From NCBI GenBank assembly GCA_944389975.1, contig CALXOH010000046.1, positions 45,513-109,512 of the forward strand: 64,000 nucleotides of DNA, read 5' to 3'. This stretch comes from an uncultured Spirochaetaceae bacterium (lineage in GTDB: Bacteria; Spirochaetota; Spirochaetia; Sphaerochaetales; Sphaerochaetaceae). The notes under the pieces are model-generated. The model did no database searches. It was not told the DNA's origin and saw only the letters and a list, made by a program, of their open reading frames with translations. Positions 43,822 to 51,874 of this stretch are shown in pieces. The stretch's first letter is position 1. Each line of letters begins with the position of its first letter. The position numbers and the translations under genes are program-made.

Positions 43822-44812
43822 AAACAGGAAAAGCCCCTCCAAAAATCTTACCCCATATTCTGATAGCTTTTTCATGTTCGGAGACATACTCTAACGCAAG
43901 TGCGTTCACAGCCTCCTTATAATCTGCAAGAGCTTTTTCACGAAGAATCAGCCTATTCTGGAAAGACAAATCATTTATATTTCCTTGAATTCTTTTCATA
44001 TCTATCACTGGATTCATGATATTATCTGCAATGTAATGCAAAGCATCTTTAAATCGAACTCCAATATCAGGATCCAGCATTACCTGCGAATCTGCAAAAT
44101 TTACTATCAATGTCTCTAGCAGGTACGAAGAAATCGTCTTTGCCTTTTTCTCCTTATTCCATTTCTTGCATAAGCGAATCAGTTCAAGTACTCTTCCGTT
44201 TTTGTCTGTATTTGTAGTTGTCACATGATCCCTATCCATCTTGGGATCGGTTTTCTTCCAACCCCCTTCGCCGTTAGGGATTAGATAATACGATCGCCCA
44301 TCAAAATCAGGCACAGTATAAAAGCAAGGTACAATATCAAATGACCAAGGCCGAGATACAAGATTTAATACCACAGCCTCTCCGTTTCTGCGAATGTCAG
44401 ACCGGAAGTAATCTCTGACGCTATTCAATCTATCTTTGAATTTATTCGTTACTTTAATGCTGTTCAAGGTCCCATCATCATTCATGCATTCCTTCTGAGC
44501 AGGGATATCAGGATTCCCATAAATCTCAACCTGATTCCATCCCCTGAGGGAGGAATAAGTCGCTCCGCCACCTGATACACCTAACATCAAGTCTATGTCA
44601 TCGAGCTCCCTGCATTTTGTCTTTCTAGCGAAGGAGCCAAAATGAACATTAAACTCATCATGAAGTCTGAAGAACCCTTCTCTATCACTGAATTCTGCGA
44701 TATTCTCAAGCAAGTTATCCCTGCTCTTCCTCGCCCTAGCTACGACATCAGGATCAAGATTAACATGATCCCTCATGAATTCATTAAAAGCGGAATCAAC
44801 CGTTTTCACCAT
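43811..44812 (-). CDS. CD-NTase cyclic-nucleotide synthase (CBASS-like)
   Basis: 333 residues of the SMODS/CD-NTase nucleotidyltransferase fold. GSFARKT at 59-65, metal-binding D-x-D in DDIDLM (72, 74) and third Asp in WSFDIVPCF (159) are all present, so it should be catalytically competent. After phage detection it would make a cyclic di- or trinucleotide that activates the overlapping S-4TM gene product. No HORMA/TRIP13 or E1/E2 ancillary genes are seen, so a two-gene (type I-like) arrangement, apart from the small gene upstream. TAGGAG precedes the ATG. Confidence 0.88.
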   Translation of the reverse strand: MVKTVDSAFNEFMRDHVNLDPDVVARARKSRDNLLENIAEFSDREGFFRLHDEFNVHFGSFARKTKCRELDDIDLMLGVSGGGATYSSLRGWNQVEIYGNPDIPAQKECMNDDGTLNSIKVTNKFKDRLNSVRDYFRSDIRRNGEAVVLNLVSRPWSFDIVPCFYTVPDFDGRSYYLIPNGEGGWKKTDPKMDRDHVTTTNTDKNGRVLELIRLCKKWNKEKKAKTISSYLLETLIVNFADSQVMLDPDIGVRFKDALHYIADNIMNPVIDMKRIQGNINDLSFQNRLILREKALADYKEAVNALALEYVSEHEKAIRIWGKIFGGAFPVYER

Positions 44813-44921
44813 AATATTCTCCTACATATATGAAACTTGGTTACCTCTTGAAAGAGGGCATCAGATCAGAACCCTCATCAAAAGTAGCGTCTTGCTGGTT
44901 ACTACAGGCAAGGTACAAGCT

Positions 44922-45101
44922 TTAACGAGCATGCTTTGTTTTATCTGTTAAAACATACTTCATTCCGGACTTAGATGTAGGAGGGAAAGGTTCACCTTTG
45001 ACGACAGTAACTTCACGATGTGTTTTACCGCCACGAGGTCCGATTACCCCATACTGCCCTGAGTATTTGGAAATTTCACCAGGTCGATACGTTTTCGCCA
45101 T
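44922..45101 (-). CDS. YjzC-like small protein
   Basis: 59 residues: MAKTYRPGEISKYSGQYG, then VIGPRGGKTHREVTVVKGEP and FPPTSKSGMKYVLTDKTKHAR. The SGQYG-x-x-GPRGGKT-x-x-EVT-x-x-KGEPFPPT pattern is that of the small YjzC family found in bacilli and elsewhere, function unknown. AAGGAGG lies before this ATG. First gene of the leftward unit, 109 bp ahead of the CD-NTase gene, so possibly an accessory or regulator of the CBASS module. Confidence 0.8.
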   Translation of the reverse strand: MAKTYRPGEISKYSGQYGVIGPRGGKTHREVTVVKGEPFPPTSKSGMKYVLTDKTKHAR

Positions 45102-45121
45102 ATAAAGCCTCCTTCGAGAAA

Positions 45122-45150
45122 TTGCCATGCGGCCTCGACAGCGCTATAAT
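45122..45150 (+). promoter_or_regulatory. Sigma70-type promoter for the small RNA
   Basis: TTGCCA (45122-45127), a 17-bp spacer and TATAAT (45145-45150). A start about 7 bp on would give a transcript ending at the terminator near 45233. Confidence 0.6.
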
Positions 45151-45156
45151 ACATTT

Positions 45157-45233
45157 ACCACTAAAGTATTATGCACACTTAAAAGGTTGCATGGAGCTGA
45201 CCGTGACGCACAAGCTGTTTCGGTCAGTTTTTT
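45157..45233 (+). ncRNA. Predicted ~77-nt small RNA between the two defence operons
   Basis: Bounded by a good sigma70-type promoter and an intrinsic terminator, with nothing else between them. It has a terminal CTGACCG/CGGTCAG hairpin with an inner ACA/TGT pair. It also carries AAAAGG then ATG (45191), which opens a 24-codon frame (MELTVTHKLFRSVF...) that only stops beyond the terminator at 45265, so it is not a normal gene if the RNA ends as predicted. Could regulate ietAS or the CBASS unit; inferred only from sequence signals. Confidence 0.5.
45197..45233 (+). terminator. Intrinsic terminator of the small RNA
   Basis: 7-bp GC-rich stem CTGACCG/CGGTCAG followed at once by TTTTTT. It lies upstream of the ietA promoter and insulates it from the first promoter. 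Confidence 0.75.
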
Positions 45234-45237
45234 ATAA

Positions 45238-45266
45238 TTGCAATTTTACCTCTACTAAAGTATAAT
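45238..45266 (+). promoter_or_regulatory. ietA: Sigma70-type promoter for the AAA-ATPase/subtilase pair
   Basis: TTGCAA (45238-45243), 17-bp spacer, TATAAT (45261-45266), with the ATG 65 bp downstream. The spacer/-10 segment ACTAAAGTATAATG nearly repeats ACTAAAGTATTATG at the 5' end of the small RNA, which could be a shared operator. Confidence 0.65.
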
Positions 45267-45330
45267 GTCAATGCCGAGCGTACCATAATAACAATAGATG
45301 TCCCATATTATTTAAAGGAGTCTCACTACT

Positions 45331-46380
45331 ATGAAAAAGAAAGATGTTGTAGATTTAATTAGATATCATGTAGATAATAATGAATCCGGATTCGTTGAAC
45401 TTGCATACGATATAGCAACGGAATTTAGGGAGAATGGTGATATCAACCTATCCTCTTATATCATCTCTCTGTTATCTAGCAAATCGAATACTTTTATTCC
45501 TCAATCGACAAACTTCGCAATATCTGAATTCGTGACGAAGATGAAAGAGTCAAATACGAATGTGCTCGCTCCTGCCCCCATCATGTCCGATATCGAAGGT
45601 ATCGTGAATGCTGTAGGATATCATGCAGGAGTAAACAAATTCCTCTTCTCAGGGCCTCCCGGAACAGGAAAAACCGAAACAGCAAAACAACTGGCAAGAA
45701 TTCTTGAGAGGCAGCTCTATTACGTTAATTTCGAGTTGCTGATCGATAGTAAATTAGGGCAAACGCAGAAAAATATCGCCTCTTTATTCGAGGAAATCAA
45801 TCGGCAGTCTTTCCCTGAAACTCTTATCATCCTTTTCGATGAGATTGACGCTCTGGCAATGGACAGGATCAACTCCAGCGATTTAAGGGAAATGGGAAGG
45901 GCTACAACCACATTGATGAAAGGATTGGATGAACTCAATGAAGACATCATACTGCTGGCAACGACTAACATGATTCAGCATTTTGATAAGGCATTATTGA
46001 GGAGGTTCGATAAAATCGTGGACTTCTCAAGATATACAAGAGATGATCTTATTGAAATAGCGGAAAAACTACTTGATATCGATTTAAAGAAATTCAAATT
46101 TCCTCTTGAGAACAGAAGATTATGTAAAAAGATTTTCGCCCTAGCCCCTCACCTTCCATACCCGGGTGATTTAAAAAACATAATCCGCACTTCAATCGTA
46201 TTCTCCGATCCTGAATCACCCACTGAATATGTAAAGAATATTTGGAAGGCATTATGCCCTGACATGAAATTGGATAGCACAACTTTAAAGGAACAGGGTT
46301 TTTCTCTCAGGGAAATGGAAGTTTTGACAGGAATACCTAAAAGTACGTTGGCAAGGAAAGCAAAGGAGGATGTCATTTAA
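45331..46380 (+). CDS. ietA: IetA-like AAA+ ATPase of an IetAS-type defence pair
   Basis: 349 residues. Walker A GPPGTGKT (108-115), Walker B LIILFDEID (165-173), sensor LLATTNM and arginine-finger-like LLRRFD. The C-terminal GFSLREMEVLTGIPKSTLARKA reads like a helix-turn-helix, a possible autoregulatory domain. It is followed by a subtilase, the layout of the IetAS antiphage system (ATPase plus serine protease). AAGGAG precedes the ATG; its stop and the protease start overlap as TAATG. Confidence 0.85.
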   Translation: MKKKDVVDLIRYHVDNNESGFVELAYDIATEFRENGDINLSSYIISLLSSKSNTFIPQSTNFAISEFVTKMKESNTNVLAPAPIMSDIEGIVNAVGYHAGVNKFLFSGPPGTGKTETAKQLARILERQLYYVNFELLIDSKLGQTQKNIASLFEEINRQSFPETLIILFDEIDALAMDRINSSDLREMGRATTTLMKGLDELNEDIILLATTNMIQHFDKALLRRFDKIVDFSRYTRDDLIEIAEKLLDIDLKKFKFPLENRRLCKKIFALAPHLPYPGDLKNIIRTSIVFSDPESPTEYVKNIWKALCPDMKLDSTTLKEQGFSLREMEVLTGIPKSTLARKAKEDVI

Positions 46381-48677
46381 TGAATAACATAATATGTATC
46401 AGTGGGCTCATCAACAGCTCAATAAACGAGAATAACGGCGGTGGTTATCGAATGGATGGCAACGGAAAAGTCACATGTGAAAAAATAAGGAAGCTGAAGC
46501 AATCTATAGGCTCGACAATCAATACATGGAATAACCTAGATACATTTACAGACCCAATAGTATCTATCAGATACAGGAGAATTGTCCCCAAGTCATTAAG
46601 GATGTCGAAATTATTTAAAGCAAAGGGAATTCCTGTTGAAAAGACAATAGTAGGGGCATCATTCGATATGACGGATAAAACACATAGGCATGTCATTGTA
46701 TATTTGCTGCCATTGGATGTTTTATTTACGGCAATAACAATGCTTGAATCAATAGATAAAATATTGATTGATTGTTTTGACGGATGCCTTAAAACGAAAA
46801 CATATTCTATTCTTGCGAATTCGAAAAACAGGAGTCCGGAAGAACTGGACTTCAGAAAAAGAATGCTAGCTGAAATTGAAAAACATGGAATGTTTCAAAC
46901 GGATTTCATTAATCTGATTCAGGATATTTTCTACATCGATGATGTATATATAAATACAAGCACTGTCCTCTCAGACCCTTCCGATATGCTCATAACATTT
47001 TATGATATCGGATTAGAACCGGAAGAACTATTGAGTAAACTTGAACTCAGCAGAAACACACAATATATCGGAAATAAAGGTGAAGGGATTTCTTATTATC
47101 TCACTCCCAGTCAGGTCAAATCCATCATGAACCGATACCCTTATTTAGTATCGATGAGTTGTACTAAAGACCTGAATGATGTGAAGATGGAAGACATAAT
47201 AAGCAAGAAAGAATGCAACATGAGCATTCCTAATCCAACAAATGAACCTGTGATCGGCGTCATTGATGGGGATTTTGACCATTCCGCCTATTTCGCAGAA
47301 TGGGTTGAGCATGTAAACAGCAGTTTGTTTGATAAAGAAGACACACGGCATGGAACTGCAGTATCATCCCTTATCGTTGACGGTCCTTCTTTAAATCCTG
47401 ATTTGGAGGACGGATGCGGAAGATTTAAGGTAAAACTTTTCTCATTCAGCGGGCATGATGACAAAATAAATCAATTTGAACTATACCAATATATAGAATC
47501 TATCGTAAATAGTAATCCATCTATAAAAGTCTGGAATCTTTCATTGGGCTCTATAGAAGAAATCGACAGGTACTCAATCTCCCCTTTAGCAGCACTTCTA
47601 GATCGCATGCAAAATGAAAAAGACGTAATTTTCGTTGTTAGTGGTACGAATAACGAAAAGGTGGATAAACACAGACCATATATAGGCGCCCCTGCGGATT
47701 CCATTAACTCAATTGTCGTAAATGCAATTTCAAAGGACGGAAAAATTCCAAGCTACGCAAGAAAAGGCCCAGTTCTGGACTTTTATCTCTGTCCTGATTT
47801 ATGTGCTGTAGGAGGAACGGTAGAAGATCCTATTAAGGTTTGTACAGGTAAAGGTATTAGTACTACAAGCGGAACCTCATATGCGACTTGTTGGGTGACA
47901 AGGAAACTGGCATATCTGATCCACTATATGAATTGTACAAAAGAAGAAGCTAAAGCAATCCTCATAGACTCAGCTTATGGATGGTCTTCTGCACCTGATA
48001 AAGATTGGGATGTACTCGGATGTGGAATACTCCCTCATCATATAAATGATATTCTACATACGCCAAACGATGAAGTGAAACTTGTGGTAAAAGGATATTG
48101 TAAGAAATATAGAACTTATTCTTTTGATATAAATGTTCCTCTTGACAAGGATGGCAATTTCCCTTATCTGACAAAAGCAACACTATGTTATTTCCCGAAA
48201 ACATCAAGAAAGCAGGGTGTTGACTATGCACAGACCGAGATAGATCTTCATTTTGGAAGGCTTGAAGGGGATTTGAAGTTACGGCCAATCAACAGAAACA
48301 AGCAAGGAGATGAAGGGAATATTATTATATCTGAAGATACGGCAAGGCATGAATTCAGAAAATGGGATTGTGTAAAACATATATCTGAAGGAATAAAAGA
48401 AAAGGCAAGACCAAGAAAGGTTCTGTATAAACAAAGAAAAGATTCCAAAACAGATCAGCCATGGGGATTTTATCTGTTGAAGAAAAAACGTTCATCGAAT
48501 ATTGAGGATGATCCTAATTTTGCAATGGTCATCACATTCAAATCAATAGATAAGAAAAACAGATTTAATGATTTTTTACGGATAGCACGTTATACAGGAT
48601 GGTATACGAGAGAATTAGATATAGATGTAATGAATGAAATATATGTAGAAGGACAAATAGAATTGGATTTTGATTGA
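46380..48677 (+). CDS. ietS: IetS-like subtilisin (S8) protease of an IetAS-type defence pair
   Basis: 765 residues. A 290-residue N-terminal domain is followed by an S8 core with Asp296 (GVIDGDFD), His324 (DTRHGTAVSS), oxyanion Asn near 424 (SGTNNE) and Ser500 in TSGTSYA. No signal peptide, so an intracellular protease, as expected for a defence toxin held in check by the ATPase. A C-terminal beta-rich domain (570-765) may bind targets. AGGAGG precedes the ATG, which overlaps the ietA stop. Confidence 0.88.
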   Translation: MNNIICISGLINSSINENNGGGYRMDGNGKVTCEKIRKLKQSIGSTINTWNNLDTFTDPIVSIRYRRIVPKSLRMSKLFKAKGIPVEKTIVGASFDMTDKTHRHVIVYLLPLDVLFTAITMLESIDKILIDCFDGCLKTKTYSILANSKNRSPEELDFRKRMLAEIEKHGMFQTDFINLIQDIFYIDDVYINTSTVLSDPSDMLITFYDIGLEPEELLSKLELSRNTQYIGNKGEGISYYLTPSQVKSIMNRYPYLVSMSCTKDLNDVKMEDIISKKECNMSIPNPTNEPVIGVIDGDFDHSAYFAEWVEHVNSSLFDKEDTRHGTAVSSLIVDGPSLNPDLEDGCGRFKVKLFSFSGHDDKINQFELYQYIESIVNSNPSIKVWNLSLGSIEEIDRYSISPLAALLDRMQNEKDVIFVVSGTNNEKVDKHRPYIGAPADSINSIVVNAISKDGKIPSYARKGPVLDFYLCPDLCAVGGTVEDPIKVCTGKGISTTSGTSYATCWVTRKLAYLIHYMNCTKEEAKAILIDSAYGWSSAPDKDWDVLGCGILPHHINDILHTPNDEVKLVVKGYCKKYRTYSFDINVPLDKDGNFPYLTKATLCYFPKTSRKQGVDYAQTEIDLHFGRLEGDLKLRPINRNKQGDEGNIIISEDTARHEFRKWDCVKHISEGIKEKARPRKVLYKQRKDSKTDQPWGFYLLKKKRSSNIEDDPNFAMVITFKSIDKKNRFNDFLRIARYTGWYTRELDIDVMNEIYVEGQIELDFD

Positions 48678-48817
48678 GTTTTGAAAGAAGTTGTGGAGCA
48701 GCAGAATCTTCGTAGCCTGACTATGCATATATCGACTTGAACAGAACAGACGAGTGGAAAATGATGGATAGTGAATCTGTTGATTGGCGGGCAGTAACAT
48801 TAGATTGCAGACTTCTT

Positions 48818-48934
48818 GAATATTCTCAAGCAAGAATACCGGTACATCGTAGAGAGAACATCTGTGCCGAAATCATATTGAGCACCGCTTTGTACAGAGG
48901 GATCTTTTTAGAGTAGTATTCCCTCATGTTAAAG
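48818..48934 (-). repeat. Mobile-element relic at the right edge of the defence island
   Basis: Two parts match other relics: 48866-48934 equals 6985-7053 at about 80% in the same orientation, and 48818-48862 matches 42898-42942 in inverted orientation. On the minus strand it reads REYYSKKIPLYKAVLNMISA and on to MFSLRCTGILA before a stop, so it is the ghost of a coding sequence, family unassigned. Confidence 0.6.
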
Positions 48935-49023
48935 TCGCCGCAATCAATCGTTATTTTCTTGGAGAGGATGCGGCAGGGCACGTTCCCGCACTGAGTCTGA
49001 GTCGATTCTCCGAGTCTGACATA

Positions 49024-49260
49024 TCAGTCTTTAGGGTTATACTGCGAAGCGAAGACGGCAGTAAGTTTCTCATCCCTTTTCTCAAAGATTTCGAATATAA
49101 AATTGTGGCCTTCGGAGAACTTGTTCCCGAGCCATTCGTCGATGATGAGCAGTACTATCTTTTCAAGTCTCGAGATGAATCTCTTCCTTTGCGACTGGAT
49201 CCTAGGCATTCGAAATCCTATATTAGACACAGCAATCGCATAATTTAGGTCACAAAACAT
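49024..49260 (-). pseudogene. IstB (IS21-family helper ATPase) fragment
   Basis: The 78-codon frame carries the Walker B region of IstB: EKIVLLIIDEWLGNKFSEG, then IFEIFEKRDEKLTAVFASQYNPKD, equivalent to the LLILDEW and TI-x-x-SQ segments of IS21 helper proteins. The N-terminal Walker A part, the C-terminus and the IstA partner are missing. A decayed insertion sequence next to the defence island. Confidence 0.7.
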
Positions 49261-49295
49261 AAAAATGAAATTGCCAAAGGAAAATTAACTGCACG

Positions 49296-51371
49296 CTAGA
49301 ATATCGAAAGTGCAACGAATAAAGACGATGCAAGGGACGACACAAGTGATACGACCGTTATCTGGGTATTGATCGACGGCCCTGCTGTGTCCTTGAACGG
49401 ATCTCCCACAGTATCTCCGATGACTGCAGCTTTATGCGCGGCACTACCCTTTCCGCCCTCTGCTCCCGCTTCAATGTACTTTTTCGAATTATCCCAAAGT
49501 CCGCCTGAGTTCGACATGAAAAGTGCCAGAAGCAATCCGCTAACGATGTTGCCGAGTAGGAAGCCTCCTATTGCTTCCGCGCCCCCGACAAAACCGACGA
49601 CAAGAGTCATCAATATTGCAAACAGCCCGGCTGGAACAAGTTCCTTCAATGCACCCTTTGTTGCAATGTCTATGCACTTGTCGTAGTCAGGTGTGCCGGT
49701 GCCTTCCCTGAGACCGGGGATGGTATCGAACTGGCGATGTATCTCCTTGACCATGCGCTCGGCGTTCCTGTCAACGCCGAGGATAAGAAGGGCTGAGAAC
49801 ACCGCAGGAACTGCAGCTCCGATCAAAGTTCCGAAAAACACTGTCGGATGCATTATGTCAAAGCCTGTAAGAAGTTCCTTCCCCATAGCAGCAAGTGCAT
49901 CATTTACTTCCGACATGAACGCTCCAAGAAGGGATATAACTGTAAGGCCCGCAGCTCCGATTGAAAAACCTTTTGTGACTGCTTTAACAGTGTTTCCTGC
50001 GCTGTCAAGTTCGTCTGCAATCCTTATCGTCTCTTCTCCAAGTCCTCCCATCTCCGCCAAGCCACGTGCATTGTCGACTATCGGGCCGTACGCGTCATTT
50101 GATATTATCATGCCGACGATACTGAGCATGCCTACAGCAGCCATCGCAATTCCGAACATCGCATAGCCCGGACCTAGTGGATCGCATAGCGTATATGCAA
50201 CGAGTGCTGAGATTGCAATCCCGACCATCGCGGGGAGCGCTGAAACAAAACCGTATGAAACACCGGAAAGGATCGTGAATGCAGGCCCTGATGAGGATGC
50301 CCTGGCAACGCGCTTTACTATCGGCTTTGTGTCATCGGTGAAGTAATCAGTGGTTATTCCTATTATCACGCCCACAAGAAGACCAACAGAAGAAGCTCCC
50401 CATATCCTCCACGAAAAGCCCGGGAAGAGGAAGGTTGCAAGAGTTGTCAGCACCAGAAATATTGCAGTTGTGACATATGTCGATGAATTGAGCGCTTTCG
50501 TAGGACTCCCGTTTTTCCCGATCTTTGCTGTAGCTATACCCAGGACAGATGAAAGAAGGCCCAGGAGGGAATAACAGAAAACCATCGAGATGTTGGCAAG
50601 GTCTCCCGAGAGCGAACTTGCAATCACCAGTGCGGATGCAGAAGCTGCGACGTTCGAATCGAAAAGGTCTGCCCCCATTCCTGCAACATCCCCTACGTTG
50701 TCTCCAACGTTGTCTGCAATTACTGCAGGGTTCCTGGGGTCATCCTCGGGTATTCCGAGTTCAACTTTGCCTGTAAGGTCTGCAGCGACATCAGCTGTCT
50801 TTGTAAATATCCCGCCGCCTGCTTTTGCAAAGAGTGCAAGGGAGCTTGCACCAAATGAGAAGCCGAGGACTATCGAAGTGTCTCCGGTGAGCATCAGCAC
50901 AGATGCAACACCCAAAAGCGAACACCCTACCACCAGTAGTCCCATCACGGAGCCACCTCTGAACCCAACGAGGAACGCCCCTTTTATTCCCTTTTCCGCG
51001 CTCTCTGCAGTACGAGCGTTCGACAACGTCGCCACGAGTATTCCGATTTTCCCTGCGATTGCAGAAAGAACCGTCCCTGCAATGTATGAAAGTGCCATCG
51101 CTATATTTTTCCCGACATCTCCTTGCCATATCGGTTTTGGCATCAGAACAAACAGGATCAGGGCAACAATCAATGCAAAGAGAAAAAGTATCCTGTATTC
51201 CCTCCGGATGAAGGTATCGGCACCTTTCTTGATCAGAGCGGAAACTTCGATTATCCGTTGATTCCCTACCTTTTGTTTTCTGACCCAAAGGTAGAGGTAG
51301 AATGCGAATGCAAATGCGATCAAGGCTGTCAGAAACGACAGACCGAAAAACAGTCCAAGATTCTCTTCCAT
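49296..51371 (-). CDS. hppA: Membrane-bound proton-translocating pyrophosphatase
   Basis: 691 residues, about 15-16 membrane helices. Diagnostic motifs: GGIFTKTADVAADLTGKVE, then EDDPRNPAVIADNVGDNVGDVAGMGADLFDS (pyrophosphate/Mg site), and DNARGLAEM. At the K+-selectivity position the sequence reads GNTVKAVTKG with Lys, which points to the K+-independent H+-pumping class. Hydrolyses PPi to energise the membrane. The start at 51371 (MEENLGLF) has AAGGAAG upstream. Confidence 0.95.
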   Translation of the reverse strand: MEENLGLFFGLSFLTALIAFAFAFYLYLWVRKQKVGNQRIIEVSALIKKGADTFIRREYRILFLFALIVALILFVLMPKPIWQGDVGKNIAMALSYIAGTVLSAIAGKIGILVATLSNARTAESAEKGIKGAFLVGFRGGSVMGLLVVGCSLLGVASVLMLTGDTSIVLGFSFGASSLALFAKAGGGIFTKTADVAADLTGKVELGIPEDDPRNPAVIADNVGDNVGDVAGMGADLFDSNVAASASALVIASSLSGDLANISMVFCYSLLGLLSSVLGIATAKIGKNGSPTKALNSSTYVTTAIFLVLTTLATFLFPGFSWRIWGASSVGLLVGVIIGITTDYFTDDTKPIVKRVARASSSGPAFTILSGVSYGFVSALPAMVGIAISALVAYTLCDPLGPGYAMFGIAMAAVGMLSIVGMIISNDAYGPIVDNARGLAEMGGLGEETIRIADELDSAGNTVKAVTKGFSIGAAGLTVISLLGAFMSEVNDALAAMGKELLTGFDIMHPTVFFGTLIGAAVPAVFSALLILGVDRNAERMVKEIHRQFDTIPGLREGTGTPDYDKCIDIATKGALKELVPAGLFAILMTLVVGFVGGAEAIGGFLLGNIVSGLLLALFMSNSGGLWDNSKKYIEAGAEGGKGSAAHKAAVIGDTVGDPFKDTAGPSINTQITVVSLVSSLASSLFVALSIF

Positions 51372-51708
51372 GCCACTTCCTTGAGGTATCAAGTACCTTT
51401 AATTCCAGTTTAAATTCGCTTTTATATCTAGTCAAACAAAAGAAAAAGATGGAAAAGTGCTTTTGGGGAGGCTTTGCAGAAGTGAAGCTGAACATCTCTT
51501 TCATCTCCTCCTTTCTCTCATATTCTTGATTTCATTGCCAATGGTATTACAATCTGCCTATAAATCATTCCATTCCATAGTACTTCTCACTCCATTTTCT
51601 CCATTTCTTATTTCATTCGGACTTTTTCCATCCGAATAGAAAAGATATTTTCCCAAATCGATAGACAACATTCACAATTCCCGCTAACATATCTGATGTT
51701 GCAAAAAA
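51372..51708. other. Upstream region of hppA and tRNA-Pro
   Basis: No gene seen. It must hold the leftward hppA promoter and the rightward tRNA promoter. A 7-bp hairpin ATTCGGA/TCCGAAT lies at 51615-51637 without a T-run. Confidence 0.5.
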
Positions 51709-51781
51709 CGGGCAGTAGCGCAGGGGCTAGCGCGTCTGGTTCGGGACCAGAAGGCCGGAGGTTCAAATCCTCTCTGCCCGA
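51709..51781 (+). tRNA. tRNA-Pro (anticodon CGG)
   Basis: 73 nt, full cloverleaf: acceptor CGGGCAG/CTGCCCG with the Pro-typical C1-G72 pair, D-stem GCGC/GCGC, anticodon stem TCTGG/CCAGA with loop TTCGGGA (CGG, G37), T-loop TTCAAAT. Discriminator A; CCA is not encoded. Confidence 0.95.
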
Positions 51782-51783
51782 CT

Positions 51784-51817
51784 AGAGCGGATAGGCACTT
51801 CCTATTCGCTCTTTTTT
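51784..51817 (+). terminator. Terminator of tRNA-Pro
   Basis: AGAGCGGATAGG pairs with CCTATTCGCTCT (one G-T wobble) around CACTT and runs into TTTTTT. Confidence 0.85.
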
Positions 51818-51874
51818 AACAATGTGTAACCTGGGGAACGGGAGAATCCTTTTATATAAGGGATATTGGAAGAG

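Noticed and set aside
42940..45101. Pycsar or retron interpretation of the leftward defence operon
   Set aside because: The enzyme has the CD-NTase G-S and D-x-D motifs rather than a nucleotide-cyclase domain, and there is no reverse transcriptase.
45020..45265. 81-codon plus-strand frame across the defence-operon gap, ending with a 24-codon piece from ATG 45191
   Set aside because: Most of it is antisense to the YjzC-like gene, and the terminator lies inside the last 24 codons; promoter and hairpin signals explain the region better as a small RNA.
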